Positions 1-12,045 of a stretch of 64,000 nucleotides of DNA are shown here, one piece after another (positions within the stretch are counted from its first letter, which is position 1; each line of letters starts with the position of its first letter). The stretch spans positions 87,815,632-87,879,631 of the forward strand of contig OX411544.1 of assembly GCA_948146395.1 (NCBI GenBank), in the 5' to 3' direction. This DNA is from Fragum whitleyi (Eukaryota; Mollusca; Bivalvia; Cardiida; Cardiidae). The notes beneath the pieces were generated by a model. The model ran no database searches. It had not been told where the DNA came from and saw only the letters and a list, made by a program, of their open reading frames with translations. The position numbers were made by a program, and so were the translations under genes.

Positions 1-286
1 TTCTTTGATTATTGTACAACTAAAACCATAAACGGTTAAAAATTTAAAACTAAAACCAGAACAACACAATAAAATGTGTATTATTAAGGGATATGTATCA
101 TTTGAATGTTTTTTGTTTTAATATCACTATGATAAAATCTAATAGAAAGTGGTGAAGGCCCAATTAACCCACCCACTTAAAAATAAGGTTAAATTTGTAT
201 TAACATTATTTGACATTTAATCGACTTTTTTCCATGCATATACCACCAGACTATTAATTAATCAAGTTTACAACACTTTGTTTACC
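1..286. other. AT-rich flank, no gene seen
   Basis: AT-rich sequence before the first repeat array. I see no coding frame, RNA gene or terminal repeat in it. Confidence 0.5.
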
Positions 287-389
287 AGTTTTCCGACTGT
301 CTGTCCGTCTTTCTGTTTGTCTATCTATCTGTCTGTTGGTCTATTTGGCTGTCTGCAAAACTTAACAAAAAAAAAAAAAAAAAAAAAAA

Positions 390-2448
390 CATTGACAAGA
401 ACTTTCAGCCTACTCAAGATACAATGTTCATTTTTGGCATGATGATATATCTCAATAAGCCGCATCTGCTTATCTCTTTGTCAAGGTCATATACCAAGGT
501 CAAACGTTCAAAAACCTATCAAAAAAAATAATATTGGCAATAATTTCCACCCTTTTCAAGATACATAGTTTGTATTTGACATGAAGATACATCTGAATAA
601 TACAAATCTGCTGGTGTTAAGGTCAAGGTCAAATGATAAGGTCGAGGTCATATAACAAGGTCAAACATTTAAAATTTTGACTATAAAACTTTAAATTGTC
701 AATTATTTTAAGCCTATTGTACATTGTACATATTTGGCATGATGAAAGATCTCAATAATACGTAACTGATGATGCAGGGTCAAGGTTATCTTTAAAGGTC
801 AAGGTCAAATAACAAGGTCAATTATTCAAAATATTGATAAAGAATACCCTTTACATTGGCAATACTTCCTTCCTTTACAAGGTACAATGTTATCATTTGA
901 CAAGTTGATACATCTCAATTATAGCAATATGTTCGGACAAGGTCAATATCTTGTGCCATGTTCAAGGTCATTCACCAAGGTCAAACAATTAAATTTCTGA
1001 TGAAAAAAAAGATAGAATTGGTTATTACGTCCAGCCTATTGAATTTACAATGTTTATATTTAGCATTGTTAAAGAAATAAATTATGTGCATCTGCTTTCT
1101 CAAGGTCAATGTCATGTAACAAAATCAAGGTCATATACCATAGTCACGCTTAAAAACTTGAGAAAACAATCTAGCCTTTTCAGGATACAGTGTTTATATT
1201 TGTACAATGATACGCAACAACTTGTGTCAAGGTCAAAGTCATGTGACAAAATCAAGGTCACCAATGTAAATCAACCTAAAACTTAAATTTAGTAATTACT
1301 TCTAGCTTATTCAAGATACAACCTTCACATTAGATTTGATGAAAGGTCTCAATGACACAAATCTGCTGATGTCAAGGTCAGGGTCATGTGACAAGGTCAA
1401 GGTCTTCTGTCAAGGTCAAATAACTCAAAAATTTAACCAAATAACTTAACATTGCAAAAATCTTAAAGCCTGTTTAAGCTACAAGGCTCATATTTGACAT
1501 GTTGGTAGATCTCAATAATACGCATCTGCTGGTACCAAAGTCAATGTCATTTGACAAGGTTAAGGTAATCTGTCAAGGTCAAATTAATAAAAAAATAAAC
1601 CCAAAAACTTAACATTGCCAATATCTTCAAGCCTTTTTAAGATACTAGGCTCATATTTGGCAAGATGATGGATCTCAATGATACGCATCTGCTGGTACCA
1701 AATTCATGGTCATGTGACAATGTAAAGGTCATCAGTCAAGGTCAAATTAATTAAAAACTTAACCAAAAAACTTTACTTTGCCAAAATCTTCTAGTATATT
1801 TAAGATATTAGGCTCATATTTTGCGAGATAAAATATCTCAATGATACGAATCTGCCTGTACCAAAGTCAAAGTCATGTGACAATGTCAAGGTCATCTGTC
1901 AAGGATAAATAAATCGAAAACTAAACCCCAAAACTTAACATTGCCAAAATCTTCTAGCCTATTCAAGATACAAGGCTCATATTTGACAAAATGATGTATC
2001 TCAATGACACACATCTGCTGGTACCAAAGTCAAGATCATGTGACAAAGTCAAGGTCATTTGTCAAGGTCAAATTAATCAAAAACTTTACAAAAAAACTTA
2101 ACATTGCCAATATCTTCTAGCCTATTCAATATACAAGGCTCATATTTGGCAAAATGATGTATCTCAATGATACGCATCTGCTGGTACCAAAGTCAAGGTC
2201 ATGTGACAGGGTAAAGGCAATCTGTCAAGGTCAAACGTCTTAAAAACAAAACAAAAAACTTTCATTGTTCAGTTTTTTCAAGCATATTATACATACTCTT
2301 TCTCATTATTGGCATGATGAAAGATCTCAGTGATGTTCATCTGCAGGTATCAATGTCAAGTGAAGTAATCAAATGTAGGTATCAAGGTCATTCTAAAAGA
2401 TCAAGGTCATCTGTCAAGGTTAACATTTTGAAAAAAAAATGCTGTTAT

Positions 2449-2450
<2 letters not shown>
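390..2450 (+). repeat. Tandem array of ~150-bp AAGGTCA-rich monomers
   Basis: About 13-14 degenerate monomers. Each contains a block like CTTAACATTGCCAATATCTT, a block like CTCATATTTGGCATGATGAT, a block ATCTCAATGATACGCATCTG, and a cluster of two to four TCAAGGTCA or CATGTGACAAGGTCA motifs. A poly-A run of 23 bases lies at the left edge (367-389). The two short ORFs in the array are artefacts of the monomers. The array contains at least 20 AAGGTCA words. Confidence 0.85.
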
Positions 2451-2480
<30 letters not shown>

Positions 2481-2644
2481 CTTGTTAACTTTTTAAGTTA
2501 TTTGACCTTGACACATGAGTTAGAAATTGTATCATCACCTTGACTTTAATAATAGCAGATGCACATCCTTGAGATCTATCATCATGCCAAATGTGAATAT
2601 TGTATCTTGAATAGCCTTGAGGATATTTGCAATGTTAAGTTTTT

Positions 2645-3534
2645 AGCTCCACTGGCCGAAGGCCAGAGAGCTATTGTCATGGCGGAGTGTCTGTCGTGCG
2701 TCAGTGCGTGCATCCGTCCGTGTGTAAATTTTTCTTTAAACATCTTCTCCTCCGAAACAAATAGCCGGATTTAAACGAAACTTGGTAAAAGTGATCCTTC
2801 GGTAACCCTCTCCTTAAATTATTAATAATTTTGATTGAGCCCCAAATATAGGCGTGGCAGGGCGGATCATTTTTTCATAGTAAAATCTTTAAAAATCATC
2901 TCCTCCCAAACCATTCGGCCGATTTCAATGAAACTTGGCATGATGTTTCTGGGGGTGACCCTTTACTCAAATTGTTCAAGAAATTTTGGTTGACACCTAA
3001 ATATGGGTGTGGCAGGGTGGGGCATTTTTTCGTGTAAAATCTTTAAAAAGATCTTCTCCTCCCAAACCATTGGGTCGATTCCAATGAAACTTTGCATGAA
3101 TATTCCTTTAGGAACCTTTACTGATATTGTTCAAGAAATTTTGAATGACCCCTAAATATTGGCGTGGCAGGGCACTTTTTTCATGATAAAATCTTAAAAA
3201 ATCTTCTCCAATACCATTGGGCCGATTGCAATGAAACTAGGCATGAATGTTCCTTGTGTGACTTAAATTGTTGAAAAAAAATGATTGAGCTTCAAACATG
3301 GATGTGGCAGGGCAGGGAATTTTTTCACGTAAAATCTTTAAAATGATCAGTTTCCTCCTAAATCATTGGGCCAATTTCGATTAAACTTGGCATGGATGCT
3401 CCTTGCGTGACCCTTTACTCAAATTGGGCACGAAATTTCAATTGGCCGCCCTAATATGGGCGTTGACGGGTGAAATTCGGGTTATTTAAGTCAGTGGAGG
3501 GATACAGGCCCCCTATGGCCTCTTGTTTGGTTAA
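2645..3534 (+). mobile_element. Nested repeat element with internal ~125-bp monomers
   Basis: Starts AGCTCCACTGGCCGAAGGCC and ends near CCCCCTATGGCCTCTTG, between two reverse-oriented AAGGTCA monomers, so it looks inserted there. It consists of about five monomers that repeat GGCCGATTTCAATGAAACTT, then GGCATGAATGTTCCTTG, then CCCCTAAATATGGGCGTGGC. No coding capacity. Degenerate relatives lie at 8379-8545 and 35070-35275. Confidence 0.75.
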
Positions 3535-3925
3535 GTTTTTGGGTTATTTGACCTTGGAAGATGACCTTGACCTTGTCGCATGACCTTGACTTTGTTATCG
3601 GTAGATGCATATCATTCAAATCTATCATCATGCCAAATATGAGGCTTGTATCGTGAATAGACCTGAAAATATTGGCAATGTTTTGTTGTTTTTTTGGTAA
3701 AGTTTTTGAGTTATTTGACCTTGACAGATGACCTTGACCTTGTCACATGACCTTGACTTTGGTATCCCCAGATGTGTATCATTGAGTTATATCATCATGC
3801 CAAATATGACGCTTGTATCTTGTTGGCTTTAAAATATTGGCAATTTTAAGTTTTTTGGTTAAGTTTTGCAGACGGACAGACAGACAGACAAACAGATGGA
3901 GAACAGTAAAACAATATGCCCCCTA

Positions 3926-4926
3926 TCTTTCGAAGCAGGAGCATAAAAGACATTGTAAAAGCATCCTTGGATGTATAGTATTCGCTTAGTTTATTGAACA
4001 TTATCTCAAATGGACAATATAATTGATATGAATTTCCCATGTATTTTGGGTGGGCGGGGTAAGAAATTTATTAATTCTTATTTAGAAAGTTTTTTTCCAG
4101 ACAATATGTATTTTACCATCATCATCATTTTCTGTGGCTTGAAATACGTAGCTTTGGAGATATTAGAAGTAAGAAAATTGAAATTATGACAATACAAACT
4201 TGGATAATGAATATCACAAAAAAATGTACAAGATGGTTCAGTACTCATCTTTAATAGCATGTCAAAATTCTATGTATTGAGTGCCCAGCGATTTTTTTGT
4301 TCTGTTAATTCCTACTGATAATAAGTTATATACAGCTAAGCTTGGATTGCCCGCCTTTAAGAAATAATTGATTCTTAAAAGGGCTAAAATGACGATTTTT
4401 CCAAAATCCTAAAAGATGAGGAACCCTACTGTCATTTAACAAGCTATAATATCATATAGGATAAACTCTTCATATCGAAAAATACCAGCATTTCTTCATA
4501 AAATGATGCCAATCCAACAACTAAAATGGAAAAAGATATCTGTCCAGAATTTTCAAAAAAATAAGTAGTCAAAGACAGCCATTTTTTTTTTTTTCATCTA
4601 AATTATTCACTTTTTAACCAAAATCTTATTTTGCCGTTGCCATGGCAACGGTAGATTTTTTTGAAGGAATGACATATCATTTGTTTGTTTTTGGGTGATA
4701 GTCAACAAATTCTGAAAGAATGAGGCAAATCAGAGACGTAGCGTGCCGGGCCCTTCTTTAAATTTTCCGGTCTTTACATAGAATCACTCTTAACTGTACT
4801 AAATGGATCGAGTATTTAAGACACATCAGTCAAAGAAGAACCATCAGGGTAGTGCTTAAGAGTGTCAACCCTTGTTAGACTGCACGATCTGGGAAGGTTG
4901 ACTTAGGTCGACACTTTTCGCAAAAA
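3926..4926. other. Intergenic, no gene seen
   Basis: Two minus-strand ORFs of about 60 codons here have no recognisable domain and partly overlap the repeat end. At 4634-4651 there is a perfect 18-bp palindrome (annotated separately). From about 4863 a segment like GACTTAGGTCGACACTTTTC resembles a piece near 9073 and is probably a MITE relic. Confidence 0.5.
4634..4651. promoter_or_regulatory. Perfect X-box-like palindrome CCGTTGCCATGGCAACGG
   Basis: The core GTTGCCATGGCAAC fits the X-box consensus bound by RFX-family factors (GTNRCC, short spacer, RGYAAC). The match is exact. No gene start is visible nearby, so a function is only possible. Similar words recur in repeats in this window. Confidence 0.4.
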
Positions 4927-5185
4927 TGTGACCCGTCACGTGAAAAGGGATCATCTGGAAACTCCGTAAGAAAGATGTTTGAAAAAGTAATTGGTTCTAG
5001 TGCAGGTCAATCGGGGGTCACATTTCATAAATTATTTCACAGGAATGTAAATTGGTCATTCTAGATACAGAAAATTAGAAAGTTGCGAAAAATTCGACCC
5101 TGGTCAGTCTGTGCAGTTCGCGCAGTCAGACCAGAGTAGATAATTTACGCATTAGCCAGATGGCCCTATTTCATGTGATGAGTAA
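4927..5185 (+). mobile_element. MITE family B, copy 1
   Basis: Begins TGTGACCCGTCACGTGAAAA and ends with a decayed inverted copy (CCAGATGGCCC...ATGTGATG). The inside contains TCTAGATACAGAAAATTAG and a near-palindrome around CAGTCTGTGCAG. It shares this layout with 6452-6714. No ORF. It directly abuts a family A MITE. Confidence 0.7.
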
Positions 5186-5188
5186 TAA

Positions 5189-5625
5189 CAGTTAACAACA
5201 TCGTGAAATTGACAAGGTGAATGATTTTGGAATGATTCAGGAATGAAATTGAATGAGTGTGTGGAGCGGGTTTTGAGTGAATTTAATGGGTGGTAATCCT
5301 ATATCGCAAATTTTGTTCAGGATGAACAAAATTAACGATATTGAATACCTCCCTTTTATAAAATATGCATGCAAGTTCTATACAAAGCTTCCTATTTCTT
5401 CAGGAACCTATGAGACTCTTACAATTTGAATTATGTCACAGAAATCGCGATTTTTCATAATCAAAATTCATTTTGAATGACCTTGTTGATTCAATATTTT
5501 TCACTGGGTTTGAGCTTTTTTGAATGGTTTGAGTGAGTGCTTCGAATGAGTGAATGGAGCGCTGTGTGAGCGTTTTTGAATGGTCTTGATTGAGGTGAAT
5601 GTCAATTTCACGATGTTATTAACTG
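5189..5625 (+). mobile_element. MITE family A, full-length copy
   Basis: TIR CAGTTAACAACATCGTGAAA at the left and its complement, ending TTATTAACTG, at the right, about 437 bp. An internal palindrome around TTTTGTTCAGGATGAACAAA is present. The right flank begins with TA; the left flank is AA, which suggests a mutated TA target. Non-coding. TIR starting CAGT with TA target fits a Tc1/mariner-type non-autonomous element. Confidence 0.9.
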
Positions 5626-6451
5626 TAATAAGATTTTATGAATCTAGAATGATCATTCTACCTTCCTGTATACATGTAACTATTTTCGATATACGATTTC
5701 TGGTTGACATCTGCTGGTTCCTATATCTTTTTCAAATATATGATTTTCAGAGTTAACAGATGGTCCTTTTTCGCATGGTGGGTGTCATATGTCGTCTCAT
5801 AAAACCGTCGTTTTAAACATTATTAAAGTTAAATGATAATGATGACGGTATTTAAAGGAGAAAAACATTTTAGTAAGTAGCTTGATTTTTAAGTCGACAA
5901 AAGTCATGTCAATTCTTTAAACAAATATTAACTTTGCCTCTTGTTTATTAAGAAAAATTCAATAGTTTTCAAAATCTTAAGTATTTTAAATATAGATATC
6001 TTAAAGCATTATGAAATTAATATTTCATTTTTTTTTCATGTAGTTATGAAAATAAGTAAAACATGCACATTGATAAGTAAAACATTAAATGAAACCACTT
6101 CCAAATCGAAATAATTGTGTCAACTATTTTCTAAATCGAAAAGTTTAAAAAAGAAAAAAAAACCGAATTCCATTTTATTATGGCGCTATTCAATGTACAG
6201 TGAGTGATTTGTTCTATCGGCATATCTCACTTTTCATTTCAGTAAGCTATATTTGAACAGGCGGTGTATGCAAATATTTGCTTAGTTTTGTTTTTTCTAT
6301 GCTTGCAAAGTGTAAGTTGGGATTTGTAATAAGATAGCCAATTCAGTAGTTCAAACGAAACAGGTTGATTTTATCATATTCCCTCATACATTGAAATCGT
6401 TTCGTATCGCACAACAACAACAGTGATAATACTAATACATGAACTGATAAT
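5626..6451. other. Intergenic with a MITE B fragment
   Basis: AT-rich. A fragment AGATGGTCCTTTTTCGCATG at about 5757 is the right end of family B. No coding frame is supported. Confidence 0.5.
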
Positions 6452-6714
6452 TGTGACCCGTATTGTAGAAAGGGACCGTCTGGGAATTTCGTAGAATAAA
6501 TATTTGAAAAAGAGATTGGTCCTGGAACAGGCCAACCAGTAGTTGTATTTCAAAAATTCTTTCTCAGGAAGGTAGATTTTTTTTTTCTAGATGCAGAAAA
6601 TTAGTAAATTGCGACAAGTTTCGACCCTAGTCAGTCTGCGCATTCCGCGCAGTCTGACTATGATCAAATCTTTACGCACTTCCAAGATGGTCCTTTTTCG
6701 CGTGACGGGTCACA
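6452..6714 (+). mobile_element. MITE family B, copy 2
   Basis: Left TIR starts TGTGACCCG. The right TIR reads CCAAGATGGTCCTTTTTCGC then GTGACGGGTCACA. The two ends match as imperfect inverted repeats of about 32 bp. The centre carries CAGTCTGCGCATTCCGCGCA, an imperfect palindrome. Non-coding, 263 bp. A TSD is not clear. Confidence 0.8.
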
Positions 6715-6810
6715 GTTATTAAATAGTGATATTAAGGTGCACAAAGTAAAGACTCTCAGCCTAGCCAACCAGTGCATCTGTGCAGTCTAGTCAGGGTCTT
6801 GCGCTTTGTA

Positions 6811-7110
6811 CACAGGTAATAACATCGTGAAATTGACAAAGTGAATAATTTTTGGAATTATTTTAGAATGAAATTGAATGAGTGTCATGAATGAGATTTG
6901 GGTGGATTTAAAGGGAGTAAATACAATATTGTTGATTCCGTCCTAATTGGACAAAATTAGCCATATAGGAATCATTTTGGAATGACATTGGATGAGTTTC
7001 ATGAATGAGATAGGGTGGATTTCAAGGGAGTAAATACAATATTGTTGATTCTGTCCTAGTTGGACGAAATTAGCCATATTTTAACTCCCTTTTATAGAAT
7101 AAGTCTTTCG
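6811..7110 (+). mobile_element. MITE family A, truncated, with internal duplication
   Basis: Begins AATAACATCGTGAAATTGAC, the left end of family A, and then diverges. A segment of about 110 bp (6856-6965) is repeated in tandem at 6967-7077: both contain ATGAATGAGAT, then GGGAGTAAATACAATATTG and a tract around ACAAAATTAGCCAT. The right half and right TIR are missing. Confidence 0.7.
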
Positions 7111-7192
7111 TTGAGTACTTTCCTATTTTTCCTTCACGGACCAATGAAGCCATTTAAAACATACACCAGATAATAAAATAGTTCAATGGCTA

Positions 7193-7588
7193 CAGTTAAT
7201 AACATCGTGAAATTGACATTCACCTATATCAAAACCATTCTCACTCAGCGCTCCATTCATTCATTCCAAACACTCACTCAAACCATTCAAAAACGCTCAA
7301 AACCATTGAAAAAAAAATAGAATAACCAAAGTCATTCAAAATAAGTTTTGATTGGGAAAAATCGCTATTTCACTGAAATAATTCAAGTTAATAGCGTCTC
7401 ATATGTTCTTGAAGAAATAGAAAGCCATGTATAAAACTTGATTTTTTTTATCATACTGAACAAAATTTACGATATAGGATTACCTCCCATTGAATTCAAT
7501 CAAAATTCGCTCCACACACTCATTCAATTTCATTCCTAAATCATTCCCAAATTATTCATCGTGCCATTTTCACGATGTTTTTAACTGT
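7193..7588 (-). mobile_element. MITE family A, inverted copy
   Basis: Flanked by TA on both sides (7191-7192 and 7589-7590). Left end CAGTTAATAACATCGTGAAA, right end TTTTTAACTG. In the orientation opposite to 5189-5625: the ATTCACCT... CTCAGCGCTCCATTCATTCA block comes first. Contains part of the internal palindrome (ACTGAACAAAATTTACGATA). Confidence 0.88.
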
Positions 7589-7639
7589 ATGAATGAAATG
7601 ATAATCGAGTTAAATAATTTTAAAGCAACCTTGAACAAT

Positions 7640-7755
7640 GGGTGGGGGCATTTTTGAGTGACTGTAGTGGTTGTAGTGGTTGAATAGAGCGGAGAGGGAG
7701 CGATTTAGAATGGTTTTGGTCGAGTCGAACATCAATTTCACGATGTTACTAACTG
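7640..7755 (+). mobile_element. MITE family A, right-end fragment
   Basis: Matches only the right end of the family: GCGATTTAGAATGGTTTTGG then CAATTTCACGATGTTACTAA and CTG. The left three quarters are absent. Confidence 0.65.
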
Positions 7756-7912
7756 AAATTCAAGATTTCTAAGTGTCTTTAGATAATCAGACAGTCTTCC
7801 AGTTTCACTTCGTGTCGACTTATGATTCTCAAGTGAATGTTTTCTCCAATGCACGTGTCAAATGAATAGAAAGCACAGGCTCAACGATTATAATTATAAA
7901 GTGAAAGAGCTA

Positions 7913-8351
7913 CAGTAAGTGACATCGTGAAATTGACATTTAACTCAATCAAAACCATTCTAAATCGCTCACTCAGCGCTCCATTCATTCATTCCAGACA
8001 CTCACTCAAACCATTCAAAAACGCTCCAAACTCAATGAAATGCACTGAACAAAAACTTCTTTCAAAATAAAAAATAGCTGGGAAAAAATTCTCGATTTCA
8101 CTGAATTACTTGAAATTGTAAGCGACTGATTAGATCTTGAAGAAATAGGGAGCTATTTGTAGAACATATATGTATTTTGTATGAAAGGAAAGTAATCAAT
8201 ATCGCAAATTTTGTTCATCCTGAACAAAATTTACGATATAGGATTACCTCCCATTAAATTCACTCAAAACTCGCTCCACACACCCATTCAATTTCATTCC
8301 TAAATTATTCAAAAATCATTCATCTTGTCAATTTCACGATGTTGTTAACTG
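7913..8351 (-). mobile_element. MITE family A, full-length inverted copy
   Basis: TA flanks at 7911-7912 and 8352-8353. The TIR is CAGTAAGTGACATCGTGAAA on the left and complementary on the right. The internal palindrome (AATCAATATCGCAAATTTTG, then GTTCATCCTGAAC, then its complement) is well preserved. 439 bp, non-coding. Confidence 0.9.
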
Positions 8352-8378
8352 TATTGCAATCGAATTAATTAGCCGCTG

Positions 8379-8545
8379 CCCACCCAGACGTTCGTTCGTC
8401 TGTAGGAAAAGAACGCACCCTCCAAAATACTCATCCGATTTCAATGGAACTTCACAAGAATGATCCTTGGAGCATGTTTTAAAATCATTTACTATAATTC
8501 AAGAAATCTCAATTAATAACAATATAAAAACTGGCAACGCAGTAA
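8379..8545 (+). repeat. Decayed fragment of the GGCCGATTT-type repeat
   Basis: Contains ATCCGATTTCAATGGAACTT and a following AGAATGATCCTTGGAGCATG, which match the monomer of the element at 2645-3534 with several changes. Confidence 0.5.
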
Positions 8546-10165
8546 AAATAAATACAAAACTTTTCATGGCTGAAAAAATAAGGCTAAGAACTTTCATATT
8601 TGGCCTAAAGCATTGACTAATGTCATATCTTAATTGCCTAATCTACCAAAATACTTGAAAGAGTTGAAAATAAGCCTAACTGATGGCTTTTCAGATTTCC
8701 TTGAGATATAGAGTAGGAGGTATTCTAAAATCTATTCCTCGTATTTATTTGTACAAAGATCTCTTTTTAAGATTTCACATTTTCCTAAGATCATTTTCTG
8801 ATAAGTCTCTTCTCAAAAATGGGCAGTAAGGAAAGCCCTATGTTGCAGGTTCCTAGAATCTTTCAGAAAAATCTTTAAAAAAGGCTCCTCCTCAATCCTA
8901 GGGCTAGAACATTGCATGTAATTCGCAATCACGGTTGTCCTCTACTTACAAATTAAAAGCCAAAGGTTTCACAAACTTTAATACTGGATGAAAGTTCTAT
9001 GATTCAGAAAAATACACAGTAAGAAAGGTTTAGACCCAAATGAGACTCCAAAGTCCGCTCAGTCTGACTGGGGTCGACACTTTTCGCACCACAAAGATAG
9101 CTCCTTTTCGCCTGACGGGTCATAAATGTTAAATGTCATAAATGTATATGTAACAGTTTCTTTTCACCTGTCAAATATTGATGGTTTATAACGGGTTACA
9201 TATAGAAAAGGATTTATGAGTTCGGAAATATTTTACAGGTATTTTTTTCATATTTCTTCATGTAATTTGTAACCTTATTAAGATGTATGACATTGAGATC
9301 TAAACCAATGATACTAGCTGCCCATTTTGATTACTTATGTTTGGATAAGAAAAGAAAAAATGTTTGTTTTATTTCATTTTGTGTAGACGTTAGTTTTCCC
9401 CAATTTTTAAAGAGAAAGTCGAAAGGAAAAAATTTGATTCATGCCGTCGGACCATTATTAGAGAGGCAATGGATATCGGCCTCCGGTCTCTATCAATCGG
9501 AAGGGAATATTTGTTTATATTTTGGCTTTTTTGCCAATTGTATAATTTAAACCGGTTTTTATAATATTTTGCTTTTGGAAAAACATGGAAAAATGATAGA
9601 TGAAATGACATAACCTTGCTACTTTTAAATACAAGATATCAATCAAACTTAACCATATTGCTACGTTATCGTTCAATAAGTAGGAATTATCATATCATTC
9701 AATAACAAAACATAATCTTTTTGCATGAAAATGTATGCCTTTTTACCAAATAAAGCAAAAAGATGATTTTTAAGATTAACGGAAAATTTGAAAAAAAAGG
9801 ATAATGTTTTTCTCGAAAAGTAGTAATTTGTTGCCTTCTACTTTTTAGAATTGTCAAAAATTAGTGCATTTTTAACTTTTGAAAGAAAATTATGCATTCC
9901 TTTGGTCAGACCCAACGGAGTTTTGGTCTGCTTTGTTTTATACAAAATTGCTCAACTTTCTGTTGCTGCAGCGCATTCAACAACACTATTCTAATATATT
10001 ACGTCATTAGCGCTTCATCTTCAGTCATAGATCTATTTTTACACTCAAAATTCTGGGTCAATTAGAGTCCTCCAGGAAAAGAAATCATGAACAAAAAAGA
10101 TCCAACCAAGCGTTACATTAAAGAAGAGATGCTTTATTTGTTTGTTTGAATGGGTTTTACGCCGA
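8546..10165. other. Intergenic, no gene seen
   Basis: AT-rich. A family B MITE fragment lies at about 9050-9124 (GTCTGACTGGGGTCGACACT then CTCCTTTTCGCCTGACGGGT). Overlapping ORFs of 73-87 codons on both strands at 9287-9611 have no domain signal and I do not treat them as genes. Confidence 0.5.
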
Positions 10166-10169
10166 TTTC

Positions 10170-10400
10170 AACAATTTTGCAGTTATATCGCGGCGGCCGG
10201 AGCACCTAACAATGGATTCCTGGTATTTCTTTCACCTGTACTACCATTACACCCTTTCCTAGCCTCCGACTGCTTTCTCACATAGGTTTACGATTATCTA
10301 CCAATTGGTGAGAGACAAACATCGGAAAGGATATTTGCCGCCACCGGGGATCGAACCCACGACTTCCAGATTGGATGTCTTATGCCTAACCAACTAAAGA
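10170..10400 (-). mobile_element. tRNA-derived SINE
   Basis: Read on the minus strand it starts with a tRNA-like head: TTGGTTAGGCATAAGAC (box A-like) and GTGGGTTCGATCCCC (a near-consensus RNA polymerase III box B). The body contains a tract seen on the plus strand as ACAATGGATTCCTGGTATTT and TACCATTACACCCTTTCCTA. Relatives are at 51095-51310 and 59875-60112. Confidence 0.75.
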
Positions 10401-11311
10401 AGAGATGCAAAACTAGTAAAAAATCAAATGATTATACACGTGGATCACTGTTCTCCACTTCCAAATGCCATTTTCAAGACGCACTACGTATTTTTCATTA
10501 AGATCTACTTTTACCATACAACGACCTCCAGAAGTAAATTCAAGTGATGTCACTCCTATATTTTACAGTTTTTCGCATTTCTCTAACTTCTAAATACCTT
10601 GGTCAAAGCTGGGGGGGAGGGGTATTGCGATCAAATCTAAGTAAAAAATATATAATATTTTTCTTGTGTATATGTTCATGGTCCATCAACAGGTATGTGC
10701 TACAATCTGGTACAGAGCTTACACAAGACCTAAACCAAGTATAAATAGTTTACTGAAAAAATGGCCAGTAGGCATACCACTCAAGAGCAGATAACTCTAG
10801 TATGGAAACGAGCATGAAGACGTGCCTTCAATTTGTAATGTAGTGACTTTGCAATGTTAACCTCCAGCATATGCAAATAAGGAAAGGATTTATAGGGAGG
10901 AGAACAATGGCCTAATGTGTCCATTGCTAACTTCAGATACTTCATGACCCTTCGTAACTTTATTCAAGCTTTGTGGTGGATTTCTCACCATGTGGTCATT
11001 ATGTAGATTTTTACGGTCAGTGTCTTTTCAAGACCGTGCTTGAAGCATGTCTTTGGCACCGTATGTACCGCAATAGTTCTTAATTTGTCTTTGTCTTGTT
11101 AAATGTGACCTCTTTTTATGTATGTATTATCCATGATTAATGCCCTGGCAGGGCGGAGCCTAAGTAACGGGTCGTTGCACTTAAGGTTAAGGGAAATCAG
11201 CTTTTATCTAAAATAACTTACTTCTAAAGAGAGTCGACATAAGTAACTGGAGACCTTAAATCGTAGATTAGTAACCAAATCCTCGTAACTTCAGCTTAAT
11301 CAAGCTTGACT
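10401..11311. other. Intergenic, no gene seen
   Basis: No recognisable coding or repeat signal. A 66-codon ORF at 10544 has no domain features. Confidence 0.45.
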
Positions 11312-11578
11312 GCCTCGGTGACCTAGTGGTAAATGCACTCGACCCGTGACCTGGAGGTCCGTGGTTCGAGCCCCACTGTCGCCGGGGTGTGTTTATGGGC
11401 AAAACACTTAATAGCCAGCCCCAGTTCACCCAGCTGTAAAAATGGGTAGCAGTGGGTTTAAACCACTGCCTCTCTCTCGGGGACGTGATAACATCAGGAT
11501 TGAGTGTTCGAGAGCGATTCTGTAAGCTTCAGCTTTCGTCGCAATCGAACTAAAATAAATTAGTATAAACTAAATAGT
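11312..11578 (+). mobile_element. tRNA-derived SINE with conserved central domain
   Basis: The head has a box A-like GGTGACCTAGTGGTAAATGC and a box B GTGGTTCGAGCCCC with normal spacing (about 30 bp). The body contains CCAGTTCACCCAGCTGTAAA and AATGGGTAGCAGTGGG, a central motif common in metazoan SINEs. The tail region is AACTAAAATAAATTAG. It is too long and too decayed in the acceptor stem to be a tRNA gene. Different family from the SINE at 10170-10400. Confidence 0.8.
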
Positions 11579-12045
11579 TTGATGATTTTGCCCTGCTTTG
11601 CATGTAAGTGCACGTGAAAAGCGGGATTTAATAGGAAAACTGTTTGCACCGTTTAATCATCCTGAACGCAGGACTGTTGTACATGTTTGATGTTTATGGA
11701 AAGGTAGGTAAAATAATGTACGCGTGATATGGCATAAGCCGAAAAAGGATATTCGAATATTCGGTATATTCGGATATAATTGGGCTATTCGACTGAAAAG
11801 CATATGATTCGATTTTTCATCTACAATCGATTAATTTACGCTTTTCACTTTATTGAATGTGTGACGCTTGTCAAACATCTATCCTATTGAAGAACCCTCA
11901 GACCTGATGATTAGATATGTAAATTCTTTTTAACAAGAAAAACACGTATTTCAGTTTCTTCAACAGCATGCATTTTTTCAGTAATCGCCAAATCAATCAA
12001 AGTGACAATAAGACGTCCCTTTCAATCAAAGATTTTTTAATACTA
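11579..12045. other. Intergenic, no gene seen
   Basis: A short segment at about 11638-11672 (AACTGTTTGCACCGTTTAAT then CCTGAACGCAGG) recurs near 53989-54025. No coding signal. Confidence 0.45.

Larger units (their letters stand above)
287..3925. repeat. Foldback composite of AAGGTCA-rich arrays
   Basis: The left end (about 287-365) is rich in CTGTCTGTC-type runs followed by GCAAAACTTAAC. The right end (about 3862-3900) carries the reverse complement, TTTTGCAGACGGACAGAC. Between them, monomers containing AAGGTCA run in one orientation from about 390 to 2450 and in the opposite orientation (TGACCTTGAC) at 2500-2640 and 3535-3860. The whole is therefore a large imperfect inverted repeat with a separate element inside the short arm. 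A TSD was not resolved. The family is known to me only as a general bivalve-type repeat. Confidence 0.75.

Noticed and set aside
390..2450. CRISPR-like or coding tandem array
   Set aside because: Eukaryotic context, degenerate 150-bp monomers without unique spacers, no open frame.
9287..9611. Overlapping ORFs on both strands (73 and 87 codons)
   Set aside because: No domain, no splice context; mutual shadows in AT-rich sequence.
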